From assembly GCF_036227125.1 (NCBI RefSeq), contig NZ_CP109435.1:372001-436000 (forward strand): a DNA stretch of 64,000 bases, read 5' to 3'. The first letter of the stretch is position 1; every line of letters starts with the position of its first letter. Source of the stretch: Streptomyces sp. NBC_01485 (GTDB taxonomy: Bacteria; Actinomycetota; Actinomycetes; Streptomycetales; Streptomycetaceae). Positions 7,326 to 16,262 of this stretch are shown piece by piece. Made by a program: the position numbers and the translations under genes. Under the pieces are notes generated by a model, which was not told where the DNA came from, did not search any database, and saw nothing but the letters and a program-made list of their open reading frames with translations.

Positions 7326-9665
7326 CTACTTCCGCATCACGGCGGGCTCATGCCGGCGCAGCAGCCGGGAGACCGCGAACCCGCAGGCCAGCGACAGCAC
7401 GAGGAGCATCCCGATGTTGAGGAGCCACACCCCCGCCGAGTGCTCGAACAGCGGATCGCTCGTCTTGTCCCCGGGCACGATCCGCGCCAGTTGGAGGGTG
7501 CCGGCCATCGCGCCGAACGCCCACCGCGAGGGCACGAGCCAGGACACCTGCTCCAGACCGGGCACGCCGTGCAGCTTCAACAGGGCGCCGCAGAAAACCA
7601 CTTGGACGATGGCGAGCAGCACCAGCAGCGGCATCGTCACCTCCTCCTTGCGCACGAACGCGGAGACCAGCAGCCCGAGCATCATCGCCGTGAACGCCAA
7701 CAGGGCGACGGCTACGGTGATCTCGGCAAGCGGTGGCATCAACACGCCTTCGCCGCCTGGTGCGTTGAGGTCGACGCCGAGCAGGGCGACGAGGGTCAGC
7801 ACTACCGCCTGCACGACGGTGATCGTGCCCAGGACGACGACCTTGGACAGCAGGTACGCCGATCTGGACAGGCCGACGGCGCGTTCCCGCTGGTAGATCA
7901 CGCGCTCCTTGACGAGTTCGCGCACGGCGTTGGCCGCGCCGGTCAGGACGCCGCCCACGCACAGGATCAGCAGCGCGTCCATCACATGCTCCTGGTCGAG
8001 CTTGCCGCCGGCCAGGGCGCGGGCCATCGCCCCCATCACGAACGGCAGGGCGATCATGATCACGAGGAAGGTGCGGTCGGCGGCGAGCGCGGCCGTGTAG
8101 CGGCGGACCAGGGTGCTGAGCTGGGCGCCCCGGCTGCGGGGCCGGGGCGGCGGCGGCATGACCACGGGGCCGGAGCGGGGCAGCGGGGGCTGCTCGCTGG
8201 AGTTGACGACGTACTGCCGGCGGAAGGGGGACTCGCGGTACTCCCCCGCCCAGTCCCGGTCCTGGTCGCGTTCGAAGGCCTCGAAGGCCTCGGGCCACTG
8301 CTCGAAGCCGAAGTAGGCGAGGGCGTCCTCGGGCGGCCCGTAGTAGGCGATCCTGCCGCCGGGCGCGAGCACCAGCAACCGGTCGCAGACGTCGAGGCTG
8401 AGGACGCTGTGGGTGACGACGATGATGGTGCGGCCGTCGTCGGCGAGGCCGCGCAGCATGTGCATCACCGAGCGGTCCATGCCGGGGTCGAGGCCGGAGG
8501 TCGGCTCGTCCAGGAACAGCAGCGACGGCTTGGTCAGCAGCTCCAGGGCCACGCTGACGCGTTTGCGCTGACCGCCGGAGAGGCTGTGCACGGGCTGGTC
8601 GGCGCGCTGCTCGAGACCCAGTTCGCGGATGACCTCCTCGACCCGCGCACGGCGCTCGGCCTTGGCGGTGTCCTGGGGGAAGCGCAGTTCGGCGGCGTAG
8701 ACGAGGGCGCTGCGCACGGTCAGCTGGGCGTGCAGGATGTCGTCCTGCGGGACCAGTCCGATGCGCTGGCGCAGCTCGGCGTAGTCGCGGTAGAGGTCGC
8801 GGCCGTCGTACACGACCGTGCCGTGGTCGGCGGGGCGCTGTCCGGTGAGGGCGTTCAGCAGGGTGGACTTGCCGGCGCCGCTGGGGCCGACGACCGCCAG
8901 CAGGCACTTCTCCCCCACCGGGAACGACACGTCGTCGAGGAGGACCTTGCGGCCGCGGTCGACGGCGACCGTCAGGTCCTGTACGTCGAGGGAGACCTCG
9001 CCGGTGTCGACGTACTCCTGGAGCTCGTCGCCGACCAGGCAGAACGCCGAGTGGCCGATGCCGACGATGTCGCCGGGGTCCAGCGGGGCGCGGGTGACGG
9101 GCAGGCCGTTGAGGTAGGTCCCGTTGTGGCTGCCGAGGTCGACGATCTCGTGGCCGCCGTCGGGCAGCCCGCGCAGTTCGGCGTGCCGGCGCGAGACGAT
9201 CAGGTCGTCGACGACCAGGTCGTTGTCGGTGGCGCGGCCGATGCGGACAGTGCGCGAGGACAGCGGCCGTACCGAGGTCGGCCGGCGGAAGGTGCCGGTC
9301 AGGGCGGGCATGGAGACGGCCGACGGGCGCTGCGGCGTGGGCGCGGGACGGCCGGACACGGCGGCGTACGGCCCGTCGGACGGGCTGCCGAAGTGGATCA
9401 CGGTGCCGGGGCCGACGCCCCACTCGTGGACGCGGCGGCCGTCGGCGTAGGTGCCGTTGGTGCTGTGTTCGTCCTCGATGGTCCAGTGGGCGCCGTCGGG
9501 CCGCAGTACCGCGTGGTGCCAGGAGACGCGGGTGTCGTCGATGACGATGTCGCTCAGTGGATCCCGGCCGACGTGGTAGTCGTGGCCCGGGATCAGCACG
9601 GTGGTGCCCGTCTCGGTCTCCAGCACGAGTTCGGGCTCAGTCGAGGAGATCGGCCGCTCAACCAT
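7326..9665 (-). CDS. FHA-FHA-ABC2 exporter (ATPase and permease in one chain)
   Basis: 779 residues. FHA domain 1 is at about 25-95 (GRDPLSDIVI, HSTNGTYADG) and FHA domain 2 at about 135-205 (GRATDNDLVV, SRRHAEL, SHNGTYLNG). The ABC ATPase is at about 225-450, with Walker A GPSGAGKST, signature LSGGQRKR, Walker B LLFLDEPTSGLD and switch His VTHS. Six hydrophobic segments follow from about 530 to the end, including a large loop. This is the Rv1747 architecture, where in M. tuberculosis the kinase PknF phosphorylates the exporter and the FHA domains read the phosphothreonines. The kinase two genes downstream fits the same logic. The transported molecule is unknown. Confidence 0.93.
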   Translation of the reverse strand: MVERPISSTEPELVLETETGTTVLIPGHDYHVGRDPLSDIVIDDTRVSWHHAVLRPDGAHWTIEDEHSTNGTYADGRRVHEWGVGPGTVIHFGSPSDGPYAAVSGRPAPTPQRPSAVSMPALTGTFRRPTSVRPLSSRTVRIGRATDNDLVVDDLIVSRRHAELRGLPDGGHEIVDLGSHNGTYLNGLPVTRAPLDPGDIVGIGHSAFCLVGDELQEYVDTGEVSLDVQDLTVAVDRGRKVLLDDVSFPVGEKCLLAVVGPSGAGKSTLLNALTGQRPADHGTVVYDGRDLYRDYAELRQRIGLVPQDDILHAQLTVRSALVYAAELRFPQDTAKAERRARVEEVIRELGLEQRADQPVHSLSGGQRKRVSVALELLTKPSLLFLDEPTSGLDPGMDRSVMHMLRGLADDGRTIIVVTHSVLSLDVCDRLLVLAPGGRIAYYGPPEDALAYFGFEQWPEAFEAFERDQDRDWAGEYRESPFRRQYVVNSSEQPPLPRSGPVVMPPPPRPRSRGAQLSTLVRRYTAALAADRTFLVIMIALPFVMGAMARALAGGKLDQEHVMDALLILCVGGVLTGAANAVRELVKERVIYQRERAVGLSRSAYLLSKVVVLGTITVVQAVVLTLVALLGVDLNAPGGEGVLMPPLAEITVAVALLAFTAMMLGLLVSAFVRKEEVTMPLLVLLAIVQVVFCGALLKLHGVPGLEQVSWLVPSRWAFGAMAGTLQLARIVPGDKTSDPLFEHSAGVWLLNIGMLLVLSLACGFAVSRLLRRHEPAVMRK

Positions 9666-9734
9666 GACCGAATTCTATCGATTCGCACCCATGTGCGCCC
9701 GACGGGCGGTCCGTGACCGGGCGGGCGGCCGGCG

Positions 9735-10145
9735 TCAGCCGACGGGGACGAAGAGGGCCGGGACCGTCCGCTGCATGCGCAGCGCGTCGACGGACTCGGC
9801 GAGCAGCTCGTACTCGGTGGTCTCGTCGCTCAGCGCGATCCGCACCAGCCGCCCGCCCGCCAACTCGTCGGCCACCAGCTCCTGCCGGACCACGTCGGCG
9901 CACCAGGCCCGCAGCAGCGCGGGCACGTCCGGCACGGTGTCGGCGACCGGGACCAGGGCGCCCGCCGGGATGTGCTCGCTCTCGGGCCGGGGATCCAGCC
10001 GTTCGGCCATCCAGGAGGCCCGGTCCCGCAGCCACCACAGGGCGAGCGCCAGCGTCGGCGCCCGGTAGGTGCCGAGCGGTACGCCGATGCGGCGGCCGTC
10101 ACAGACTCCGTACGCGGTGACATGGCACAGGAATTCGTCGTGCAC
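9735..10145 (-). CDS. Hypothetical protein, 136 residues
   Basis: Compact acidic protein starting at a GTG preceded by a strong GGGGGAGAGG site. It contains ALALWWLRDRASWMAERLD and VPALLRAWCADVVRQEL helices and a beta-rich C-terminus. I do not recognise a family with confidence. It lies downstream of, and on the opposite strand from, the 10.2 kb regulatory region. Coding potential is supported by GC3 and the ribosome-binding site. Confidence 0.6.
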   Translation of the reverse strand: MHDEFLCHVTAYGVCDGRRIGVPLGTYRAPTLALALWWLRDRASWMAERLDPRPESEHIPAGALVPVADTVPDVPALLRAWCADVVRQELVADELAGGRLVRIALSDETTEYELLAESVDALRMQRTVPALFVPVG

Positions 10146-10452
10146 GACCCTCTCCCCCGGTGCTCGCTTGCCGGTGGTGCCTCGCTTTCCGTGCGACTCC
10201 TCTGAGTGAACTGCCCCTGACGTTCGAGTATGTTCACTAATGAAACACTGTCACCATTACTTTCCGGACAGTCTCTTGGCATACTCGGCGCCACTCATGG
10301 CCGAAACAATGCGGACCTCGGGGCGCGTCGCCATTACCCGACGGGTAATCGACCCGGGCGGCGGGCGCGGGCAAGGCGGTGACACCGGATCGGCGAAAAC
10401 CAGGATCCGGGTTCTGACCAGTATCGATGACCTCATTGGAGGCCGATTTCCC
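10146..10452. other. Intergenic region, locally AT-rich, with one strong palindrome
   Basis: No gene seen here. The stretch at about 10225-10310 is much less GC-rich than its surroundings and holds the start region of the 9735-10145 gene. A 17-base palindrome lies at 10333-10349 (listed separately). Confidence 0.5.
10333..10349. promoter_or_regulatory. 17-base palindrome, probable operator
   Basis: ATTACCCGACGGGTAAT: two perfect 8-base arms around a single central base. It sits about 100 bases upstream of the SnoaL remnant and 185 bases upstream of the 136-residue gene on the other strand. The compact symmetry is typical of a dimeric repressor site. Neither neighbour encodes a DNA-binding protein. 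Confidence 0.5.
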
Positions 10453-10719
10453 ATGTCCGCGAACACCGCCCGTTACGGGAATCCCGTCGCCCGCTCCTTC
10501 GAGGCCTGGAACGCACGGGAGCCCGATGCCTTGGCCAAGGCTGTTCACGCAGCGTGGGCAGTGAACGGCGGGCGGACCGTCCCCCAGAGGGGGGACCCCC
10601 GGCCGACTTCGGCGGGAGGATCGGCGCCGGTGGCCGGATCCGACGTCATCACGCCGGACGCCGAGGACCGGATCACCGCCGTCCTCGGATTCCTCGACCG
10701 GGTGCCCACCGGATCCTGA
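10453..10719 (+). pseudogene. SnoaL-like protein with an internal deletion
   Basis: The frame begins MSANTARYGN with a TTGGAGG ribosome-binding site, then VARSFEAWNAREPDALA, the usual first helix of a SnoaL/NTF2-like domain. It ends [16 protein letters not shown], the usual last strand of that fold. Only about 40 residues lie between, instead of about 75-80, and they are Pro/Gly-rich ([18 protein letters not shown]). The beta sheet core is missing, so this is best read as a deleted remnant. A short unrelated small protein is the alternative. Confidence 0.5.
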
Positions 10720-10834
10720 GGCCCGGACCGCGATGAATTCCTCCGTGCGCAGCGGTCTACCCGGAAAGGGATCACCAAGGAGATCGCCGAATGGATCACC
10801 GCGTGCGGAGGGCATCGCGAGCACGAACAAGAGC

Positions 10835-11140
10835 ATGAACACCGGCATGAACACGGACACAAACGGAATGCTGAATGCCGAATTCACGGCCGTCCTGCGG
10901 AAAAGCCCGGCGGCCGGCGGCTGGACCTATGTCGTCTGGCCGGAGTCCGTCGAATTCTTCGGCACCCGCGGACTGGTCAAGATCCGCGGGACGGTCGACG
11001 GACACCCGTTCCGGAGTTCGTTCATGGCCCTCGGGGACGGCACCCACAAACTCCCCGTCAAGGCCGAGGTGCGCGAGGCGATCGGAAAGCGGGAGGGCGA
11101 CCCGGTGACCGTCCGCCTGACGGAGCGGCTCAGCCGTTGA
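10835..11140 (+). CDS. DUF1905 domain protein
   Basis: About 101 residues. The DUF1905 domain spans nearly the whole protein: [20 protein letters not shown], a [14 protein letters not shown] strand, [18 protein letters not shown] and a final VTVRLTERL strand. The family is small, beta-rich and of unknown biochemical role. Upstream in-frame codons to 10733 are Ser/Gly/Arg-rich and unlike the family, so I prefer the ATG at 10835; ATGs at 10850 and 10871 are also possible. The 3' end overlaps the convergent aldo/keto reductase by 11 bases. Confidence 0.7.
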   Translation: MNTGMNTDTNGMLNAEFTAVLRKSPAAGGWTYVVWPESVEFFGTRGLVKIRGTVDGHPFRSSFMALGDGTHKLPVKAEVREAIGKREGDPVTVRLTERLSR

Positions 11141-12122
11141 TCACCGCGTCGATCCGGGCCAGTTCCCCGGCCTCGAAGTCCAGGTTGGCCAGGGCGCCGA
11201 CGCTGTCCTCGATCTGCCGGGCGCTGCTCGCGCCGACCAGCGCGGAGGTCACCCGGCCGCCGCGCAGCACCCAGGCCAGGGCGAGCTGGGCCAGGGACTG
11301 GCCGCGGGACCGGGCAAGCTCGTTCAGGGCGCGCAGTTTCCCGACCAGTTCCTCCGTCAGCGCGTCGGAGTTCAGGAACGGGCTGTCGCTCGCCGCGCGC
11401 GAGTCCTCCGGGATGCCGTCCAGGTAGCGGCCGGTCAGCAGGCCCTGCTCCAGCGGCGAGAACACGATCGAGCCGACCTGGAGCTCGTCCAGCGCGTCGA
11501 GCAGGCCCCCGCTCTCCGGGCGGCGGTCGAGCATCGAGTAGCGCGGCTGGTGGATGAGCAGCGGGGTGCCCAGCTCGCCGAGGATGCGGGCGGCCTCGCG
11601 GGTCTGCTCGGCGGAGTAGTTGGAGACGCCGACATAGAGCGCCTTGCCCTGCTGGACGGCGGTGTGCAGGGCGCCCATCGTCTCCTCGAGGGGAGTCTCC
11701 GGGTCGGGGCGGTGCGAGTAGAAGATGTCGACGTAGTCCAGGCCCATCCGGGTCAGGCTCTGGTCGAGCGAGGACAGCAGGTACTTGCGCGAGCCCCACT
11801 CGCCGTACGGGCCGGGCCACATCAGGTAGCCGGCCTTGGTGGAGATGACCAGCTCGTCGCGGTAGGGCGCGAAGTCGGCCTTCAGCGCCTCGCCCAGCGC
11901 GGATTCGGCGGCGCCGGGCGGCGGGCCGTAGTTGTTGGCCAGGTCGAAGTGGGTGACGCCGAGGTCGAAGGCGCGGCGCAGGATGGCTCGCTGGGTGTCC
12001 ACCGGGCGGTCCGGGCCGAAGTTGTGCCACAGTCCGAGCGACAGCGCGGGGAGCTTCAGGCCGCTGCGTCCGGTGCGCCGGTAGGGCATGTCCGCGTAAC
12101 GGTCGGGGTGTGCGGTGTACAA
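11130..12122 (-). CDS. Aldo/keto reductase (YghZ/glyceraldehyde-3-phosphate reductase type)
   Basis: 330-residue NADPH-dependent reductase. The tetrad is complete: Asp60 and Tyr65 in [11 protein letters not shown], Lys96 in ISTKAG, and His137 in FYSHRPD. The YGPPPGAAE segment and the C-terminal SALVGASS cofactor loop match the E. coli YghZ group, which reduces L-glyceraldehyde 3-phosphate and methylglyoxal-like aldehydes. It is transcribed away from a LysR gene across a 110-base gap with a clear operator, so it is the likely target of that regulator. Confidence 0.9.
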   Translation of the reverse strand: MYTAHPDRYADMPYRRTGRSGLKLPALSLGLWHNFGPDRPVDTQRAILRRAFDLGVTHFDLANNYGPPPGAAESALGEALKADFAPYRDELVISTKAGYLMWPGPYGEWGSRKYLLSSLDQSLTRMGLDYVDIFYSHRPDPETPLEETMGALHTAVQQGKALYVGVSNYSAEQTREAARILGELGTPLLIHQPRYSMLDRRPESGGLLDALDELQVGSIVFSPLEQGLLTGRYLDGIPEDSRAASDSPFLNSDALTEELVGKLRALNELARSRGQSLAQLALAWVLRGGRVTSALVGASSARQIEDSVGALANLDFEAGELARIDAVING

Positions 12123-12208
12123 CGCGACTCCATCAGGGTTGGCTCACGGTCTTCCGGGTCCACTGTTCCCGAGGGCCGTACAGCGGTCCAACAGAAGAAT
12201 CCGATGGA

Positions 12209-12231
12209 ATTGAGCGGCTAGGCTTCTCAAT
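12209..12231. promoter_or_regulatory. LysR-type operator overlapping a leaderless promoter
   Basis: Perfect inverted repeat ATTGAG-N11-CTCAAT, of the T-N11-A class used by LysR regulators. It ends one base before the LysR ATG at 12233. A TAGGCT -10 hexamer (12219-12224) lies inside the spacer, eight bases before the ATG, so the LysR mRNA is probably leaderless and self-repressed. Confidence 0.65.
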
Positions 12232-12232
12232 C

Positions 12233-13114
12233 ATGGAACTGCGCCACCTTCAGCATTTCGTCGCGGTCGCCGAGGACCAGCACTTCACCCGGGCCGCCGA
12301 ACGCCTGATGGTCTCCCAGTCGGGCCTGTCGGCGTCGATCCGCGCGCTGGAGCGGGAGCTGCGCGCTCCGCTGTTCGTACGGACCACCCGGCGGGTGACG
12401 CTGACGGAGGCGGGCCGGGCGCTACTGTCCGAGGCGCAGCGGATCCTGGCGCAGGTGCGGGCGGCGCACGAGGCGGTGGCCGCCGTGCAGGGCGTGGTGC
12501 GCGGCACCCTCTCCGTGGGCACCGAGCAGTGCATCGCCGGGGTGCATGTGGCGGGGCTGCTGGCGGCGTTCCGGCGGCGGCACCCGGAGGTGGAGATCCG
12601 GCTGCGGCAGACCGGCTCGGGCGCGCTCGGCGAGGAGGTGGCGGCCGGCCGGCTCGACCTGGCGTTCGCCTACCGCACCCAGCCGGACACCGACCAGCTC
12701 CGCTGCGCGCCGCTGGCCACCGAGCCGATGTACGTGCTGTGCCATCCCGACCACCCTCTCGCCGGGGCGGCGGCGCTGACGCCGGAGGACGTCGCCGGCG
12801 AGGTGTTCGTCGACTTCCACCCGGACTGGGGGCCTCGGCGTGCCACCGACGTCGCGTTCGCCGGGGCGGGGGTGCGGCGCACCGTCGCCCTGGAGGTCAA
12901 CGACGTGCACAGTCTGCTGGACCTGGTGGACGAGAACCTCGGCGTCGCCGTCGTACCGCGGCACTTCCGGCACAAGCGCGAGGCGCTCACCGCACTGCCC
13001 CTGAAGGGCACCGGCGAGGCGGCCTACGAGACGGTCGCCCTGCTCCCGCCCCCGCAGGCGACCAGCCCGGCGGCCCGGGCGCTCATGGCGCTGCTGGAAA
13101 CGGGGAGCGCGTGA
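12233..13114 (+). CDS. LysR-family transcriptional regulator
   Basis: 293 residues. The N-terminal winged helix-turn-helix (residues 1-60) is canonical: LQHFVAVAEDQHFTRAAERL, then SQSGLSASIRALERELRAPLF. The effector-binding domain runs from about 90 to the end (VGTEQCIAGVHVAGLL; CHPDHPLAG). I used the ATG at 12233, where LysR homology begins; no ribosome-binding site precedes it, consistent with a leaderless transcript. It is divergent from an aldo/keto reductase, the usual arrangement for regulator and target. The inducer is unknown. Confidence 0.92.
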   Translation: MELRHLQHFVAVAEDQHFTRAAERLMVSQSGLSASIRALERELRAPLFVRTTRRVTLTEAGRALLSEAQRILAQVRAAHEAVAAVQGVVRGTLSVGTEQCIAGVHVAGLLAAFRRRHPEVEIRLRQTGSGALGEEVAAGRLDLAFAYRTQPDTDQLRCAPLATEPMYVLCHPDHPLAGAAALTPEDVAGEVFVDFHPDWGPRRATDVAFAGAGVRRTVALEVNDVHSLLDLVDENLGVAVVPRHFRHKREALTALPLKGTGEAAYETVALLPPPQATSPAARALMALLETGSA

Positions 13115-13139
13115 GCGCGGGCTGCGCCATGGTGGACGT

Positions 13140-13655
13140 ATGCATGCCAAGGACATTCTCATCGACGGGTACAACCGCATCCAGGAAGAAGTCCACGCCG
13201 CCGTGGAGGGACTGGACCCCGACGGCCTCAACACCCGGCCCGCCCCCGACGCCAACTCGATCGCCTGGCTGGTCTGGCATCTCACCCGGGTCCAGGACGA
13301 CCACCTCGCCGACGCCTTCGAGCGCGACCAGGTGTGGCTGACGCAGGACTGGGAGAAACGGTTCGGTCTCGACCTGCCGCGCCAGGACACCGGGTACGGG
13401 CACAGCGCGGCGAAGGTCGCGAAGGTACGGGTCGCCGACGGCATCCTGCTGACCGGGTACTACGACGCCGTGCACGCGCAGACCCTGAAGGCGCTGCGCG
13501 AGCTGACGGCGGCGGACCTGGAGCGCGTCGTGGACGTGCGCTGGGATCCGCCGGTCACGCTGGGCGTACGGCTGGTCAGCGTCCTGGCCGACGATCTGGA
13601 GCACGTCGGCCAGGCGGCCTACGTCCGCGGGCTGCTTCAGAGCGCGGAGGCGTAA
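13140..13655 (+). CDS. DinB-like / mycothiol transferase family protein
   Basis: 171-residue four-helix metal-binding protein of the DinB/DUF664 group. Likely metal ligands are the His in [12 protein letters not shown] and the paired His/Asp in [16 protein letters not shown]. In actinobacteria such proteins are often mycothiol-dependent transferases, involved in detoxification. It lies 25 bases after the LysR gene on the same strand. The 3' end overlaps the convergent adenosine deaminase by 19 bases. Confidence 0.8.
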   Translation: MHAKDILIDGYNRIQEEVHAAVEGLDPDGLNTRPAPDANSIAWLVWHLTRVQDDHLADAFERDQVWLTQDWEKRFGLDLPRQDTGYGHSAAKVAKVRVADGILLTGYYDAVHAQTLKALRELTAADLERVVDVRWDPPVTLGVRLVSVLADDLEHVGQAAYVRGLLQSAEA

Positions 13656-14707
13656 CCCGGCAGGACGACGTCCTCGATGAGGGCCCTGCGCTCGTCGTAC
13701 GGGATGAACGCGCTCTTGAGGGCGTTCACCGTGACCGTGCGCAGGTCCTCGAGGGTCCAGCCCGCCTCCTCGACCAGCAGCGTCATCTCGCGGGTCATCG
13801 TCGTGCCGGAGACCAGCCGGTTGTCGGTGTTGAGGGTGACACGGAAGCCGAGGTCCTTCAGAGCGGTGATCGGGTGCTCGGCGATGGAGGTGGCGGCCCC
13901 GGTCTGGAGGTTGGACGTCGGGCACATCTCCAGCGCGACACGACGGTCGCGCACCCATCCGGCGAGGCGGCCGAGCTTGCCGTCGACGATGTCGTCGGTG
14001 ATGCGCACGCCGTGGCCGATGCGCTGGGCGCCGCACACCTGGAGGGCCTGGTGGATGCTGGGCAGGCCGTGGGCCTCGCCGGCGTGGATGGTGAAGGGGA
14101 CGTTCTCGCGGCGCAGGTGGGCGAAGGCGTCGAGGTGGTCGGCGGGCGGGAAGCCGTCCTCGGCGCCGGCGATGTCGAAGCCGACGACGCCCGCGTCCCG
14201 GAAGGCGACCGCGAGGTCGGCGCTCTCCCGGGTGCGGTCGAACATGCGCATGCCGCACAGCAGGGTCCCGACACGGACCGGGGTTCCGGCGGCGGCGGCC
14301 TTCGCCATACCGGCCGCAAGGCCCTCCTGGACGGTCTCGACGACCTCGGGAAGCGTCAGCTCGCCGTTCAGCATCAGCTCGGGGGCGTACCGCACCTCGC
14401 CGTAGACGACGCCGTCGGCGGCGAGGTCGAGGACGTACTCCTCGGCGGTGCGCAGCAGGCCCTCGCGGGACTGCATGACGGCGAGGGTGTGCTCGAAGGT
14501 GGCTATGTAGCGCACCAGATCGCCCGAGTTGGCGGCCTCGAAGTACCAGGCGGCGAGCTCGTCGGGGTCGGTGGTGGGCAGCGTGTGGCCGACCGCGTCC
14601 GCGAGTTCGACGACGGTGGCGGGGCGCAGGCCGCCGTCGAGGTGGTCGTGCAGGACGGCCTTGGGGAGCCGGCGGAGGGTGTCGGTGTCGATGTGGAGCG
14701 CGGTCAT
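13637..14707 (-). CDS. add: Adenosine deaminase
   Basis: 356-residue purine deaminase converting adenosine to inosine. Zinc and catalytic motifs are present: [12 protein letters not shown] (HxH), HAGEAHG, GHGVRI, EMCPTSN and the LNTDN aspartate. Length and motif order match Streptomyces adenosine deaminases. The last 19 bases overlap the 3' end of the DinB-like gene on the other strand. A glyoxalase-like gene lies 52 bases upstream on the same strand and may be co-transcribed. Confidence 0.93.
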   Translation of the reverse strand: MTALHIDTDTLRRLPKAVLHDHLDGGLRPATVVELADAVGHTLPTTDPDELAAWYFEAANSGDLVRYIATFEHTLAVMQSREGLLRTAEEYVLDLAADGVVYGEVRYAPELMLNGELTLPEVVETVQEGLAAGMAKAAAAGTPVRVGTLLCGMRMFDRTRESADLAVAFRDAGVVGFDIAGAEDGFPPADHLDAFAHLRRENVPFTIHAGEAHGLPSIHQALQVCGAQRIGHGVRITDDIVDGKLGRLAGWVRDRRVALEMCPTSNLQTGAATSIAEHPITALKDLGFRVTLNTDNRLVSGTTMTREMTLLVEEAGWTLEDLRTVTVNALKSAFIPYDERRALIEDVVLPGYASAL

Positions 14708-14727
14708 GTGCGTGTTCCTCGGCGTGT

Positions 14728-14765
14728 GGTTCAGGCGGTTCAGGTGGTTCAGGTGGTTCTCAGGC
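14728..14765. repeat. Short tandem repeat, 9-base unit
   Basis: Three 9-base copies of GGTTCAGGY followed by one 11-base variant fill most of the gap between the glyoxalase-like gene and add. They run into the last codons of the former. A slippage-prone spacer; no function is evident. Confidence 0.7.
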
Positions 14766-15158
14766 GGTGGTGGCGGGCTGGAGCAGGTCCCAGCGGTTTC
14801 CGTACAGGTCCTCGAAGACGGCGACGGAGCCGTAGGGCTCGTGGCGGGCCTCCTCCAGGAAGGTCACGCCGGCGGCGCGCATCCGGGCGTGGTCGCCGGC
14901 GAAGTCGTCGGTGTGCAGGAAGAACCCGACCCGTCCGCCGGTCTGGTCCCCGATCCGGGCGCGCTGGGCGTCGTCCTTGGCCCGGGCGAGCAGCAGCCCG
15001 GTCCCGTCCTGGCCCGCACCCGGCCGTACGACGACCCAACGGGCCCCGTCGGGCCGCGACTCGTCCTCGACGAGCCGGAAGCCGAGCGCCTCGGTGTAGA
15101 AGCGGATCGCCTCGTCGTAGTCGTCGACAACGAGGGTGACCAGGGCGATACGACTCAT
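14760..15158 (-). CDS. VOC-family glyoxalase/dioxygenase-like protein
   Basis: 132 residues with two beta-alpha-beta-beta-beta halves: [20 protein letters not shown] opens the first and [19 protein letters not shown] the second. The ending [10 protein letters not shown] holds the usual family terminus with an aspartate. It belongs to the vicinal-oxygen-chelate superfamily (glyoxalases, resistance proteins, dioxygenases); the specific reaction cannot be told. The start at 15158 has a GAAAGG site. It probably shares a transcript with add. Confidence 0.85.
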   Translation of the reverse strand: MSRIALVTLVVDDYDEAIRFYTEALGFRLVEDESRPDGARWVVVRPGAGQDGTGLLLARAKDDAQRARIGDQTGGRVGFFLHTDDFAGDHARMRAAGVTFLEEARHEPYGSVAVFEDLYGNRWDLLQPATTA

Positions 15159-15289
15159 CGGGGCCTTTCGGGAGGTGCGATTGACGGGTGAGGTTATACG
15201 TAAAACTCCCTGGACGCCAGTCGTCTGCGGGGCTGCGTGGTCCTGGAGGTTGCCGCGTGCCGTCCGGGGCGAGCCGGTTCCCGGGCACG

Positions 15290-16210
15290 TCAGTCCCCGG
15301 GTGTCCGACCGGCCTTCCGGTGGGCCGTGTTCAGGCGGGCGAGTTCCTCGTCCGTGAGGCGGAGGGCGCCGGCGGCCACGTTCTCGGTCAGGTGGTCGGG
15401 GTTTCCGGTGCCGGGGATGGCCAGGACGTGAGGGCCCCGGCTGAGGGTCCAGGCGAGCCGGATCTTGGCGGGGGTCGTGTCGTGGGCGTGGGCGACGGCG
15501 AGAACGGCGTCGTCGTGGGCGGTCGTCGCGCCCTCGGGGCCCGCGTCGCCGGCGATGGCGTAGAACGGGACGAAGGCGATGCCCTGTTCGCCGCAGAGGC
15601 GGAGGGTCTCCTCGGCCGCCGGGTCGTGGTCGCCGAGCCCGTAACGGTTCTGCACGCTCACCACCGGGGCGATGGCCTGCGCCTCGGCGAGGTGGCGGGG
15701 CTCGACGGCGGAGAGGCCGAGATGGCGGATCAGGCCCTCCTCGCGCAGCTCGGCCAGGGCGCCGAAGTGCTCGGCGATCGACTCCTGGCGCATCCGGCGC
15801 AGGTAGACGAGGTCGAGGTGGTCGCGGCCGAGCTGGCGCAGGTTCTCCTCGACGTGGCCGCGCAGATCCTCGGGACGGGCCGAAGTGCCCCACTCCCCCC
15901 GGTAGTCGCGGAAGGGGCCGACCTTGGTGGCGATGAGCAGGCCGTCCGGGTACGGGGACAGCGCGCTGTTGATCAGTTCGTTGGCGGAGCGGAGGGCGGA
16001 GAAGTAGAAGGCGGCGGTGTCGATGTGGTCGACGCCGAGGTCGATCGCCCTGCGCAGGACGGCGATCGAGCGGTCGCGGTCGCTGGACGTACCGAGGTGG
16101 AAGGCGGCGCTGCCCGTCAGCCGCATCGCGCCGAAGCCGACGCGGCGGACGGTCAGGTCGCCGATGTGCCAGGTGCCCGCGGCGTCCGCGGTGATCGCTT
16201 CGGTGGTCAT
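15290..16210 (-). CDS. Aldo/keto reductase with Arg in place of catalytic His
   Basis: 306-residue TIM-barrel oxidoreductase. Asp64 and Tyr69 (DHIDTAAFY) and Lys96 (IATKVG) are in place. The fourth tetrad residue, usually His in a LxxLH context, is Arg138 (DLVYLRRM). The C-terminal cofactor loop HVLAIPGTGN is normal, so NADP(H) binding should be retained. Some AKR subfamilies tolerate changes at the His position, usually with altered activity. It stands alone, with 130 bases separating it from the glyoxalase-like gene downstream. Confidence 0.88.
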   Translation of the reverse strand: MTTEAITADAAGTWHIGDLTVRRVGFGAMRLTGSAAFHLGTSSDRDRSIAVLRRAIDLGVDHIDTAAFYFSALRSANELINSALSPYPDGLLIATKVGPFRDYRGEWGTSARPEDLRGHVEENLRQLGRDHLDLVYLRRMRQESIAEHFGALAELREEGLIRHLGLSAVEPRHLAEAQAIAPVVSVQNRYGLGDHDPAAEETLRLCGEQGIAFVPFYAIAGDAGPEGATTAHDDAVLAVAHAHDTTPAKIRLAWTLSRGPHVLAIPGTGNPDHLTENVAAGALRLTDEELARLNTAHRKAGRTPGD

Positions 16211-16262
16211 CCGTGCAGTTTCGCACGCACCGCGGACACCCCTACGGGCCTGGCCGGCGCGC

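Noticed and set aside
6729..9716. A 995-codon plus-strand open frame opposite the FHA-ABC gene
   Set aside because: The minus strand encodes clear FHA, Walker and transmembrane motifs. The plus frame has only low-complexity text.
10791..10838. A 15-codon frame after AAGGAG, overlapping the DUF1905 start (ATGA)
   Set aside because: Possible upstream coupling peptide, but no conserved pattern and no second evidence.
14728..14765. The 9-base GGTTCAGGY repeats as a regulator-binding array
   Set aside because: They extend into a coding sequence and are asymmetric; simple slippage is the easier explanation.
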